Assembly (NCBI GenBank): GCA_019188255.1
Contig: JAETXT010000002.1
Span: 3,100,001-3,164,000 of the forward strand
Direction of reading: 5' to 3'
DNA length: 64,000 nt
DNA from: Verticillium longisporum
Lineage: Eukaryota; Ascomycota; Sordariomycetes; Glomerellales; Plectosphaerellaceae
Made by a program: the position numbers and the translations under genes. A model generated the notes under the pieces. That model did no database searches. It was not told the origin of the DNA and saw nothing but the letters and a program-made list of their open reading frames with translations. This document shows, piece after piece, positions 1-10,380 of the stretch (the first letter of the stretch is position 1; each line of letters begins with the position of its first letter).

Positions 1-200
1 TGGAAGAAGGGAACGACGGAATGCGACTGCCAACGCTGCAACGACGCATGGCGACGCCTTCCAGATGTGGTTCTGAATAAAATTCTAGCGGCGCATCGAG
101 GTCTAGACGAGTCGAGGGAATCACTGACTGATGCTGCATTAAGGGACGGTAGAGTGAATATGGTCTAGGCCTAATGCTGGGCCATTTGCCATCTATGGGT

Positions 201-270
201 TGGTAGGTAGGTAGATATCTAAGGTATCTTACCTACTTACCTACCTAGGTAGGTAGGTCAGGTAGGCAGG
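201..270. repeat. TAGGT/ACCTA tetranucleotide repeat, palindromic
   Basis: Runs of GGTAGGTAGGTAG are followed within 40 bases by the reverse-complement run ACCTACTTACCTACCTAGGT, so the segment can fold on itself. The same word family recurs in other gaps of this window (about 409-421, 39651-39662, 39847-39860, 39990-40013, 49541-49560, 60071-60087 and 60182-60203). Confidence 0.85.
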
Positions 271-428
271 CACCTTGGGAGGCACGTCCAGATGCGGTGG
301 GCGACCATGTATCTGAGTGAGAGAGAGGAAGGAAGGAAGAAAGGGGCCTTTCTGAATACCACACGGACCAGTGCAAACCCTTTGGCGTTACCCAAGGTCA
401 GGTCGGGTAGGGTAGGTACCTAGCTTGG

Positions 429-430
<2 letters not shown>

Positions 431-459
<29 letters not shown>
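431..459 (+). repeat. (CT)n microsatellite
   Basis: A perfect dinucleotide CT/TC run of about 28 bases, followed by a short CACACA stretch. No coding context. Confidence 0.95.
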
Positions 460-465
<6 letters not shown>

Positions 466-1610
466 CATCTAGAAGAATGCATCGCCCGTCCAAATGCATG
501 CCCGCTGCGGCCTCGGATCGAACCAAGCACATGAGCGGTGATCCCGACGGATCCCATGCTCCCGCCACGTCTTTTCCTTACCCAGCGGTTGCACCCGTGG
601 GTGGCGGCTGCGAGTGAAGAGCGCCTTGGCGATAGGCTACCGCCAACATGGTAGGGATCCGGGCGCCATCATGGGCTTGGCGTGGTGTCGTGAACAATAA
701 GATATCCTAGATCAGGGGAGACGTTGATCAGACGGTACACCAACTGGCATGTTCGACACCGCCAGAATGACCACCAACCAGTTGATCAGTCTGGTCCGTT
801 GCAGTGGGCGGTACGCCGTGCCAGAATGATGGGATGGACAGTTTGATGGCACCTCCCACATCGATAGAACCCATGCTAGCCATTCTCACATACACCATCG
901 GCTGGATGCTTGCTAGCTCGTCTTTTTGCCTTTCGACAGTTCGTCCTTCATGCAGGGCCTACCTCTCTTCTCCTCGCGTTCAGATGTAAGACAGCGAACC
1001 CCTCCTCTGCGAGGACTGACAGAACTCATCACAAATCAGAAAAGCCAGACAAGTTTCTGGGTTTCGCTCCGGATCCGGGTCTGAATAAGGTCTCACGAGC
1101 CCCACGTGCCGACCTTTGTCCATGTTTGTCAAGCCCTGGAGCATGCGTGTGTGTCGAGACTCTAGATCGTCGTTGAACATCTTACCGACGCGTGTCTTCG
1201 CATCCCACGCACTACAGAGCCCATCCCTTGCATTGGTAAATGTGTCGCGCTGGGTGTTAGCGAACCACCACAGCGGGTGCTATCAAGCTCGACGTTCTGG
1301 AAGCACAGATGGAAACATGGAATCACTGACCCGCAAGAGCTGAGCGCCGAGAGGGGTCGGTGTCTGAGGCCCGCTCCATGTTTGTTCTCCTACCCTACCT
1401 GCCCCTTTCAGAACGCTCGAAATGCCTCTGCCGAACTAACTGTTATGAGAGTGATGGGGATACCATGACATAAGACGTTGGGTTGGGTTGGGTGGATCAA
1501 TGGCTAAAGCCGGCGTTCATTTCCACAGACCACATATCCACGGCTTCATCTCTGCGTGATTTGTCGCTTGCTGGATGTACCCAAGACACACTCCTCCTCC
1601 AACAACAAAC

Positions 1611-1703
1611 GGGCGTGTGGTCTAGGGGTATGACATCTGCTTAGCATTGATCTGATCAATTCTGAACTGCTGAAGGTCCCGGGTTCAATTCCCGGCGTGT
1701 CCA
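1611..1703 (+). tRNA. tRNA-Ala(AGC) with a 21-nt intron
   Basis: The sequence folds as a cloverleaf. The acceptor stem is GGGCGTG/CGTGTCC, including a G3-U70 wobble pair, with discriminator A73. The D stem is GTC/GAC. The anticodon loop is TTAGCA+T with anticodon AGC at 1643-1645. The T arm is CCGGG-TTCAATT-CCCGG. An intron at 1647-1667 sits at the canonical place, 3' of base 37. The anticodon stem has one T-T mismatch. G3-U70, A73 and anticodon AGC are the known alanine identity elements. The D and T arms look more like fungal tRNA-Pro (judged by eye), so the isotype is slightly uncertain. A short T run follows at 1706-1711 as a Pol III terminator. Confidence 0.8.
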
Positions 1704-2130
1704 CTTCTTTTGCCTTTTGCACTCCCTAATATTGATTGTGCTGGGAAGAAGACGCTTTTTAATTTTTGTGCAGGGTTTTCCTACATGTCTGATTCGCTTG
1801 TCATGTTTCGACCGCCAATCACCCATCTGCAGCAGAGACAGGGGTACGCTGGCGCTGACAAGCTGGGTGGCACGACGTCCGCCTTGTAGCCTGTGCAAGT
1901 ACAAAATGTCAAGCGCCAATTCGAGGTTTGATCAAGCAGATGAGACATTCTCGACAGTCATGTTCGGATGGCACATTACAAGGACTAGGTCATGTAGGGA
2001 AAACATCATTATTGTATCACTGCCTCATCCCATCATCAACTTTGATCCCACGCTTCTTCTTTGAAACGAACAATTATGTAGGCAAGCCCTGCCAGAAACA
2101 CGCTCAATAAACGATAGGACCATCCATCGC
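1704..2130. other. Intergenic between tRNA and GH3 gene
   Basis: No gene recognised. It should contain the 3' untranslated region of the minus-strand GH3 gene, which ends at 2131, and the Pol III terminator of the tRNA. Confidence 0.5.
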
Positions 2131-5094
2131 TTACACCGGGCTCTGAAGTCCGCTCTCGCACCTGCCCGTGTCTGTGTAGCAAGCAGTAAACAGCCTATCA
2201 CTGGCATCGCCGATCCAGATCTTGTACCGCCCGCCCGGCGACGGGACGATCCAGTTCTGGCTCACGACATCCCAGATGCTGAGGCCCTTCCTCGTCAGCG
2301 CCATCGTGACGACCTGGCTGCCGCCCGGCGCCAGCCTCGACGTCTTCTCAAAGTCGCGCAACTGCACAATCGGCGTCTCCGGGCCGCCGTCGGGGAACTG
2401 AACGTACGCCTGCACGCTGGCACGGCCCGTGTGCGTCGCGCCCGTGTTGCGCACCGTCACCGACACGCGGAACGCGACGTCGAACAGGCGGGGTTGCCGC
2501 CCGAGGCGCCGCTGGCCGGGACCGCGGATGGCTGCACCGTCGTGTAGCCGGGCGGGTACGGGTACTTCTTGCCGTCTTCACGGTCGCGGACGGCCTGTTT
2601 GGCCTCGCCTTCGGTGCACCACGAGTAGAGGTAACGGAAAATCTTGCTGAACCCGGCGGGCACAACGCCCTGCTGCCAAGGGTGGATGTCTTGGTTGAAG
2701 TTGAGGACGGGGGCTCGCGACGGGGGCGCGGGTGGGGTGCGGGACAGCTGTGTGACGGCGCTGATGGAGGGGTTCGTGAAGTTGAAGCTTGTGTAGGACA
2801 GGCCGTGTCCGAAGGCGAAGCGGGGCTTGATGCCGTTCTTGTTCAGATAACGGTAGTCGATATAAAGACCCTCGGAGAAGGTGTCCTGCGGCTGTCCGGT
2901 CGAGCCGCCCGTGAGCTTGGTGACACTCTCGGGAAGATCCTCCTCGCGACGCGTGATGCTGTAGGGAAGGTGACCCGAAGGCGAAACATTGCCAAAGAGG
3001 ACGTTGGTGAGCGACTCGCCAGCTTCTTGTCCAGGAAGGTGCTGGAAGAGCACGGATTTGACGCTGGGCAGGTCAATCCACTCTTCGACGAGAATGGGGC
3101 CGACAGTCTGAACAACGACGATGACGTTGCTATAAGCCGCGGCAACGTCCTTCACAAGACGGTCGCCGTTGTGCCAAGCCCGAAGCCCATCGGAATTGCG
3201 GTCACCGTTATTGCCTTCGACGGTAAAGGAGTTCTCGCCAGAGTCCGAAGTGATGAAGACGATGGCCACATCGTTCGCGTTGGGTGTTGGCACCCGCGGG
3301 AAGTTGTCTGTCGCAAAGTACTCGACGTTGCCGGCACGCTTGCGCAGTGCGCCGATGGGATCGTCAATGTACATGTAGTCAACCACGCCTGACCCCCAGC
3401 CCATGCCGAGGACACCCTTGTTGCAGCTGCGGAAGTCGCACGCATTGGGGCCATCGGGATTTGTCTGTGCAGCAGTGCCAAAGACCTTGATGGAACGAGA
3501 TGTCGCGATCGGAAGAAGACTGCCATTGTTCTTCAGCAGGGTGATGGCATCTTGAGCAACCTCTCGTGCGACCAGGTTGTGGTCGGCTTGGACTTGCACA
3601 AACTCATTGATAACACCTCGGGGTGAGAAGGGCCAGGCGGCCTGGTAGAGATCTCCCACAGCATCGCTGGACAGCAGATGGAAGTTGACCTTGGGGAAGC
3701 CCTCGTCTTGTCCGAACTTGAGCCATGTCGCGACGATGCGCGTGGTCATGTCGTTCAGACGATCCATGGGGACCGAGCCGTTAAGGACGGAGCGGGTCAG
3801 GTCGTACATCCAGTAGCTGTAACCGAACAAGGGCACTTGGGTATCTCCGGGCATGGCCATATCGAGGCCCGCAATTGCTGTTCCATGTTAGTCGGCGAGC
3901 AGCATGCCTAGGCGGGACATGATTTACCAGCGTCAACACCAGACATTTGCGAAAACCAATCGCTCATGACGAACCCCTGAAAGCCCAGCTCATTCTTCAG
4001 AACGCCATTGATCATCTGGCTGTTGTGCACGCTTGCAGAACCATTGACCTGTCAATGCCATTAGTAGCCTGCCACCGTCGCATTACCGAAGAAGCTACAA
4101 CTAACCGCGTTGTAGGCTGTCATGACGGCGCCGGAGCCCGCACGAATGCCCTCGGCGAATGGCCAAAGGTAGATCTCATGCAAGGTTCGGTCGTCTATCC
4201 TTGTCAGATTTGTTGACGTGCCGGCACGTCGACGCCGATCACTTACTAATATTCGCGCTCAGACCCTGCTGCAGAGGGTTGTACATTCGGTACCTGAAAT
4301 TGTCAGTAAAAAAAAAAGCAAGCAACAAAAAGAACGGTTATGATTGAGACTGACATTTCCTGCTCGTTTCCGATCAGATGCTTGATCGTGGCGATGACGC
4401 CTTGCTCCTGAACACCTTGGATCGACAGGGCGCCAGCCTTGGCCTGAAGCACAGGGTCAGAGCCGAAGCCCTCCCAGTTACGACCACCTTTGGGCTTGCG
4501 GCCAAGGGGACCAACACTGGGCCCTAACCAGACGTTGACACCCTTGCCGCGAAACTCTTTCCCGAGGGCAACCGCACGACGGTAGATGAGGTCTTTGTCC
4601 CAAGTGGCGCCTGTGGTGATGCCAGGCGGGAACGCGGTGACATTATCAACTTGGTTGACGCCAGTGGCTCCATCACCCAGGCAGAGTTGAGGGAATCCAA
4701 CGCGAGGGGCGCTGCCAGTGTTGCCGACACAACGTCTACTTCAATATCAGTATCGCAGAGTATCGCCCGTCTTGGGATGGCTGAGTCACGTACCCTGGTC
4801 TCTGGTTAGTGTTTTTCTCTCAAGTCATAGTGGCAACTGGCACGTACCCATCCACCAACCGCTGCCGGAAGTAATGTTGGTCTTTTCGGCCAAAGTCATC
4901 TGGTCAACGATGGCTTTGGCGCGCTCATAGCTGTCTACCCAGTCGCGGTCCCAACCACCATGTGGTGTAGGGTAGACTGATTTGGCAACGAACCCATCAG
5001 GGACTCGTTGTCTTGGGCTGATGACACTGGCTGTGCTCTGGGAAAGAACTGCACCGAAGAGCAGAAGATTCAGAGGGGAGGGCGCCATGTCCAC
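2131..5094 (-). CDS. Secreted GH3 beta-glucosidase (one frameshift)
   Basis: Family GH3 beta-glucosidase, which releases glucose from cellobiose and beta-glucosides outside the cell. A signal peptide is visible ([14 protein letters not shown]). The N-terminal barrel carries [22 protein letters not shown] and KHLIGNEQE, and the nucleophile Asp lies in FVMSDWFS. The second GH3 domain and a fibronectin III-like C-terminus follow. My model has exons 4848-5094, 4794 (a single base), 4355-4735, 4247-4293, 4106-4194, 3928-4048 and 2131-3877; every phase agrees, giving about 877 residues. One base is missing in the last exon near 2486-2490: the frame ending ...SGGNPAC must become ...[18 protein letters not shown], then runs cleanly to the stop at 2131. 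The loss is probably a sequencing error, but a recent null allele is possible. Confidence 0.9.
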
Positions 5095-6483
5095 GAAATG
5101 CAGGACGGAGATGCTTCACGCTTTTTGGCTCTGTATCAAGTGAGACCAGATGAATCGATCTTCCGCCGTACCAGAGATCCTGCGGCTTACAATGTGTATA
5201 CTTATAGTCTGAACCAATGTCTAGCAAAGCATGCCGGCATTGTGTTTCTGGCCCTGCATTCCTGCGGTGGCTCGCTTGAGCCCTGAACATGCAGATCGCC
5301 AGGCTCACTTGGCGCAATATTCATCAAGGAAAAGGTTGACATCCCAGCTAAGAATGGTACGTTCCTGACTTGGCATCCATGACTTTTGGTCCATGATTTG
5401 ATAGATCAACTTGTGAGATTGCACCAATTCAGGGGCCGAGCCACTGGCCAGTGGTCGAAAAAGACTGCGGGGTGGCTCGCCTGTGGTATACTAGACCGCA
5501 TATATCGATCGATCTGCTGTATCAATTCGGCCCTTTGGTCAAGCGAGCCAGTTGAGCAATCAGAATCAGTCACTAGCCCCAGAGAAGAAAGTCGTTGCGG
5601 TGGAAAGGGTGCAACGGTGCGGTGGATGGGGCCGGAGACTGATAGATCTGGTGGATCACCGTGATGACGAGCAATGCTGTCAGTTGTGGTACTGTTCAGG
5701 CGAGCCGACTCGGCCGAGAGGCCTAGCGAGACATCTGCACAGTAGTGGCAGCGAAAGACAATCCCCTTGTAGAACAAGAAAGAAGACTCTGACGAACTTT
5801 GCCGAGCCCGAAAATGATTGTTAGACCCCTCTCGAACGAAGCGCCTCGTGGATCTTGTCTTCGTCAGAGTCTCGTCGATGGTGAATTTGCTCTATCACAA
5901 GTCAAAAACCCAGACGATCGTGTCAACCGAGGCTCGAGTCCAGGGCTGGTGTACGGGAATTGAATCCTATTGCTGGATCAACACGTAGGCTCGCATTGAA
6001 GTCGTGGATCGAAGGGCCTCGTGATGTGACGATGCCCATTCTGGTAAGCCAAAGCCCACTGAGGCTGGGCGCCCCCTTGTCTACCGGCCACTTTGGGCTG
6101 CCGCTGGGCCGCCACTGGTTGGCATCGGCAGACAAGACGTGCAAAAGCTGGAGAGTTGGACACCGTGCCGCTGTGCTGCTGAGATAGGGTTGCAATCCCG
6201 GGGCTCTCGGGCATCGTCATTTGATAAGATGGCCGGGGGGTAGCGGGGATGGATGGATGGATGGATAGATGGATGGATAGATGGGATGGTCCGCAGTAGC
6301 GCAGTGTCGTGTACGCAGTGCAGTGAGTTAGCCAACTTGGCTCAGTGGCTCAGCCGCATTGGGGAGCAATATGAGCATGATGAGCTGGAACGTCCTGATG
6401 ACTTTCATGGCAAATTGCACTCCCAGTAGGTGGGCACACGCAGGCGGGGGAGCTGAGGTCGAGATGAAAAGGAAGGGAGGAGG
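5095..6483. other. Intergenic, probable GH3 promoter region
   Basis: No convincing gene. Short overlapping open frames exist on both strands but none shows a recognisable domain. It presumably holds the promoter of the minus-strand GH3 gene. A GGAT/AGAT tetranucleotide repeat lies at 6248-6284. Confidence 0.5.
6248..6284 (+). repeat. (GGAT/AGAT)n microsatellite
   Basis: A tetranucleotide GGAT array of about nine units, two of them changed to AGAT. Confidence 0.9.
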
Positions 6484-6492
6484 GGGTGCATG
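6484..6492 (+). repeat. Target-site duplication, left copy
   Basis: GGGTGCATG directly precedes the left inverted repeat and is repeated exactly after the right one. A tenth base (G) also matches but coincides with the first base of the inverted repeat. Confidence 0.85.
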
Positions 6493-7381
6493 GAGGTTAT
6501 AGTTCACCTGACCATTGGGTATCGACCTGAGCTGACCATTAGGTCCGCTTTTAATTTACGCTAACCTTCTTAGGAACTGAACTGACTATTAGGGGGTGCC
6601 GAAAAGGGTAAATATATCAAAATAGGGTTACCTAAGATTAACTGATTTCTCTATCTTTGATAATCTATTCTGAATCGATTCTAAATCGATTCTGAATCGA
6701 TTCTAAATCGATTCTAAATAGATTTAGAATAGATTATTTTCTAAAAAATTAGAAAAAAATTAAAAAGCTTTATTATATAGCTTTAATAGGCTAACCTTAA
6801 TAGATATAGTAGTCTGGCCTCAGTGGATTTAGTAGTCTGGTGATATGAATGGAATGGATTGGAAGGGCCTGCCCTATGGCCGTGCCTTAAGGCCGCCTGT
6901 GGCCTGGTACGTGGCCTGGCCTGTGGCCCTGCCTGAGGCCTGTAGCCTGGCCTGAGGCCTAACTGCCTTGGGCACGTGGCCTGACCTATAGGCCCGTGCC
7001 CACCAGGATCTATATAACCCTACGTGGCCTACCTACCCAGAGAGCAATTCCTCTATCTTACACCTACAGAACAGCCATATAGCTTCTGTTGTGTGTTCCT
7101 GGCGTGACGCCTGCCTGGTCCCCAAGACCCGACTCTATTACTAGCTGCACTAGAGCCGTAGCTATTTCTATGCGTAATATCTGGCCTCAGTGGATTTAGT
7201 GGTCTGGCCTCAGTGGACTTAGTGGTCTAGCCTCCGTTGTATTAGGTAACCGAGGCACGTGATATTCTGATATAGCTTTTAGTCGCACCCTATAGCACCC
7301 CCCAATAGTCAGGTCAGTTTTAAAAGTGGACCCAATGGTCAGCTCAGGTCGATACCCAATGGTCAGGTGAACTATAGCCTC
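6493..7381. mobile_element. Non-autonomous Mutator-like (MULE) element, 889 bp
   Basis: Long terminal inverted repeats: 6493-6554 and the reverse complement of 7320-7381 match at 59 of 62 positions, and all three differences are transitions. A second matching block (CTGACTATTRGGGGGTGC) lies inside each end, near 6580-6600 and 7294-7316. The element is flanked by a perfect 9-bp direct repeat, GGGTGCATG, at 6484-6492 and 7382-7390. Long inverted repeats with a 9-bp duplication are typical of the Mutator superfamily. The interior encodes no transposase. It holds an AT-rich stretch with repeated ATCGATTCT units (about 6660-6780), GGCCTGAGGCCT-type GC-rich repeats, and repeated TCTGGCCTCAGTGGA units. 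Confidence 0.85.
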
Positions 7382-7390
7382 GGGTGCATG
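7382..7390 (+). repeat. Target-site duplication, right copy
   Basis: GGGTGCATG directly follows the right inverted repeat. It pairs with the copy at 6484-6492. Confidence 0.85.
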
Positions 7391-8844
7391 GTGACGATTA
7401 TTATGAAGGCACGACCCAGGAAGGATAGACTTGGCAGGCAATACCCAGCGGTGGACTGTGGGGGACACATGGCGGTGGGGAAGTACTTCGACAGCAAAAC
7501 ACCCTTCGGCAGATACATCGTGTCCACCTACAAGACCCATCACTCATTTCTCCCCTCAACAAACCGCAGCAACCCTGGTGGTGATCCCCGAGCATCGAAC
7601 AGCTTCAGCAGTGTCAAAGAACAAAAAGCCCTCATTTCCGGGCTCCTCACGATCCAGCACTGGGTCACCAGACTCCAGTCCGCGCCGAAGTGTTGACTCG
7701 TCGTGGAACCGGTCGGAGGAACCCCCCCAAAACGATCCAAGTCGACCGCATCCTGCTCTCAGCTCACGATGCCGACGCCATCTTCCACCGCCTTTGTTCG
7801 GCGCAGCGCTTCCCGGGCACACACATCCAGTGACAGCTCCGGACTCCATACGAACCCAGCGTGCACCAATCGCCGGCCAATCGCCAGCCACCCCGGCAGG
7901 CGCGCGCACTCTTCGTCCGCGTGGGCACCTTCACGTGCCGGTCTTACCCCATCCCCCACCATCCCAGATCTCGCGATATCCTTGGCCGCCTCGTCCCTTG
8001 TGCTCCTTCTGGCAGCCACGCCCGAAGCCTTGCTGGTTTGGGGAGCTGCTTCGCCAGAGACGAAGCCCGACGAGAACCCGCTTCTTCCCAACAAACGAAC
8101 CTCTGCCCCGTTCGCGCTCCGAGCGGCTTGCGGGGGAATCCAAGATTTTTTTTTATTTTTTTCTCACTCTCTTACTTTGCGCTTCGCACCCCTTGCCTCA
8201 CAGTCAGTCGTATTGGCTGTCACCTTGTGGCCGGGGCGGAAGCCGGCCTGTAACGCTACCATGCGATCTTACTGGTCAATCGTCCAAGTGAACCTGCGGT
8301 GATGGGCGCAAGACGTTGCTACGTTCGGCGCCTCGCGAACGCCGTCTACCACCTTTCGTATTGCTGCTGACCATCGGAGCCTTGTCATGTGTGCTTTTCC
8401 CGCCGCGACAAGCCAATATCTCATCTCTGACCCATCCGCGAAGCGCATCTCTGCTGCAGCCTCCGGAAGTGCGGATGCTGAGACATGTCGGAACTTCCCA
8501 ACTAACTTCTTAACCGTTCCCCTTCCCCCCCCCCTCTCCGTGCACACTCACGGGCCTTTCAAGGGATGGCCCTGTTACCTCCTTTCCGAACAAGGAGCAT
8601 GGTACCGGCGCCGAGGAACACGTTCATCCCGCGACGAGCATGGCCTTCCCCAGATGATCCTCTATATGAAGGCTCTGCCGTGCCGGTCTTGTGGGATCAT
8701 TTGTCCTTGCTACAGTCTCGCTTTCTATTATACGGATTCCAGTTGCTTAAGGTGTTGCTCAAGGTCTCGACGGTTTTGAAACAAAGCGTCTTTTTCGCTC
8801 ACTGAAGCTCTTCTTCCTTGTTGCTGTTGTGAAATTCAGTCAAC
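7391..8844. other. Upstream region of the lipase gene
   Basis: No gene is supported. Several long overlapping frames (for example 7431-8291 and 7703-8302) are Ser/Pro/Arg-rich, overlap each other in different frames and carry no domain. Pyrimidine-rich tracts (about 8147-8175 and 8516-8540) are typical of fungal promoters and 5' untranslated regions. Confidence 0.5.
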
Positions 8845-9977
8845 ATGTTGTTCAAGCTTCCCGTCCTGTCTCTCCTGGCCGCCACAGCCACGGCCGGTGT
8901 CTTGCCAATGAAGGAGTATGGTAATACTCTTGCGGCTCTTGATGAAAGAGGTCAGTCCCCCCACTCCAGTTCATGCTTGCTCGACTAACGTTTCCCTCAG
9001 CCGTCGGCGTCACCAGTGCAGACCTGAACAACTTCCGCTTCTACGTCCAGTATGCTGCTGCGGCCTACTGTAACGGGGCCAATGCGCCTGGCGCCGCCGT
9101 CAAGTGCTCGGAGAACGGCTGCCCTCAGGTTGAGGCGAACCGTGCTACCACTATAGCCTCCTTCGCCGGTGCCACCTCTGGCATTGAAGGTCTCGTGGTC
9201 AGGGACGATGTCGCCCGCACCATTGTGCTGACAGTTCGCGGCTCCTCCAACCAAGTAAGACCCAAGTTCTCCCATTGCTCAAGTCCTCCACTAACACGCC
9301 ACAGCATCCGCAACTGGATCTCCAACATTCTCTTCGCCTTCACTGGCTGCACCGACCTCACAGCCAACTGCAAGGTTCACACCGGCTTCAACAACGCCTG
9401 GCGCGAGATCCGCACCCCGGCCATCGCCGCCATCAAGCAGGCTAGCGCCGCCAACCCCAACTACACCGTCGTTGCTACGGGCCACTCCCTTGGCGCCGCC
9501 GTTGCTACCATCGGCGCCGCCTACCTCCGTGCCAAGGAGTCGATCCCCGTCACCCTCTACACGTACGGTTCGCCCCGTGTCGGTAACGACTACTTCGCCA
9601 AGTTTGTCTCCGCCCAGGCCGGCGCCGAGTACCGCGTCACCCACGCCACCGATCCCGTCCCCCGTCTTCCCCCCATCATCCTCGGCTACAGGCACACCAG
9701 CGTCGAGTACTGGCTTTCGGGCGGTGGCTCCCACAAGGTCGACTACACCGTTACCGACATTCGCGTCTGCGAGGGCATCGCCAGCATCGGCTGCAACGGC
9801 GGCGTCCTCGGCCTCGACATTGAGGCTCACCTGCATTACCTTCAGGACACGAGCGCATGCAGCCCCAAGGGTATGGCCAGGCAGTCTGCCACGCTGACCG
9901 ACACAGAGCTCGAGGCGAGGTTGAACTCCTATGTCAAGCAAGACATCCAGTTCGTCAAGGACCACATGGCTGATTAA
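8845..9977 (+). CDS. Secreted class 3 lipase / feruloyl esterase-like
   Basis: Extracellular alpha/beta hydrolase of the lipase class 3 family, predicted to cleave triacylglycerol or ester substrates. Residues 1-18 form a signal peptide (MLFKLPVLSLLAATATAG). The oxyanion region is TVRGSSN, followed by IRNWI; the nucleophile elbow is GHSLGAA; the acid is the Asp of ATDPVPRLPP; the catalytic His is in EAHLHYLQD. Exon 1 is 8845-8950 and a 50-nt intron lies at 8951-9000. A second apparent 50-nt intron (9255-9304, GTAAGA...CACTAAC...CACAG) puts the downstream exon out of frame if spliced, whereas reading through adds about 17 residues and stays open. So either the intron is retained, an indel lies here, or the donor differs. 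Stop TAA is at 9975-9977. Confidence 0.88.
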
Positions 9978-10380
9978 AGAGGAAAAAAAAGGCAGCGAAA
10001 GGTTGTGAACAAATGACATGATGATTTGATGAAAAAGGCAGATCTTGTATAAGCGAGGGGTGCAATATTAGCAAGTGCATAGTCCTCGGGAAGAAGTACA
10101 TCTAATCCACCACATTATGACAATCACTTCTGTGCGCGATGAGCTTGTGGTGTTTGCCTTTCCAACGGGCTGGTCGTCATTGATGCGCTACTTTATTTAA
10201 GTGGCGTGTCCAGCAACTGTCATGTAAGCTTCGCAGCAGGCGAGGAGACACTGGAAGCAACAAGAGTAACAAATTAGCAAGCTAATTCCGAGGTGAATTC
10301 TACAAGGTGCCTGACCCCCCGAACGCCCTTTGCTCATGATTCATTCATCATCCCGGTAATTCATTTCCTTAAGCCCTCGA
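9978..10380. other. Convergent 3' intergenic region
   Basis: Lies between the lipase stop and the RAD7 stop. It should hold both 3' untranslated regions. No other feature seen. Confidence 0.5.

Larger units (their letters stand above)
1..1610. other. Intergenic, no gene recognised
   Basis: No convincing coding exon on either strand. The stretch holds simple repeats, annotated separately, and GC-balanced single-copy sequence that is probably the flank of a gene outside the window. Confidence 0.5.

Noticed and set aside
1656..1919. Minus-strand frame ending ...TRRELNPGPSAVQN
   Set aside because: It is the antisense translation of the tRNA T arm, a known source of spurious RRELNPGP proteins in databases.
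5936..5975. Possible second tRNA T arm (GGATTCAATTCCCG on the minus strand)
   Set aside because: No matching acceptor, D or anticodon arms can be found at the required distances.
7196..7543. Minus-strand frame across the right end of the mobile element
   Set aside because: It translates the inverted repeat and flank and has no similarity to any transposase.
7431..8302. Long overlapping plus-strand frames before the lipase gene
   Set aside because: Low-complexity Ser/Pro/Arg translation in several frames at once, no domain and no splice support; more likely promoter and leader.
9291..10019. 242-codon frame antisense to the lipase
   Set aside because: Gly/Val/Asp-rich shadow of the GC-biased lipase coding strand.
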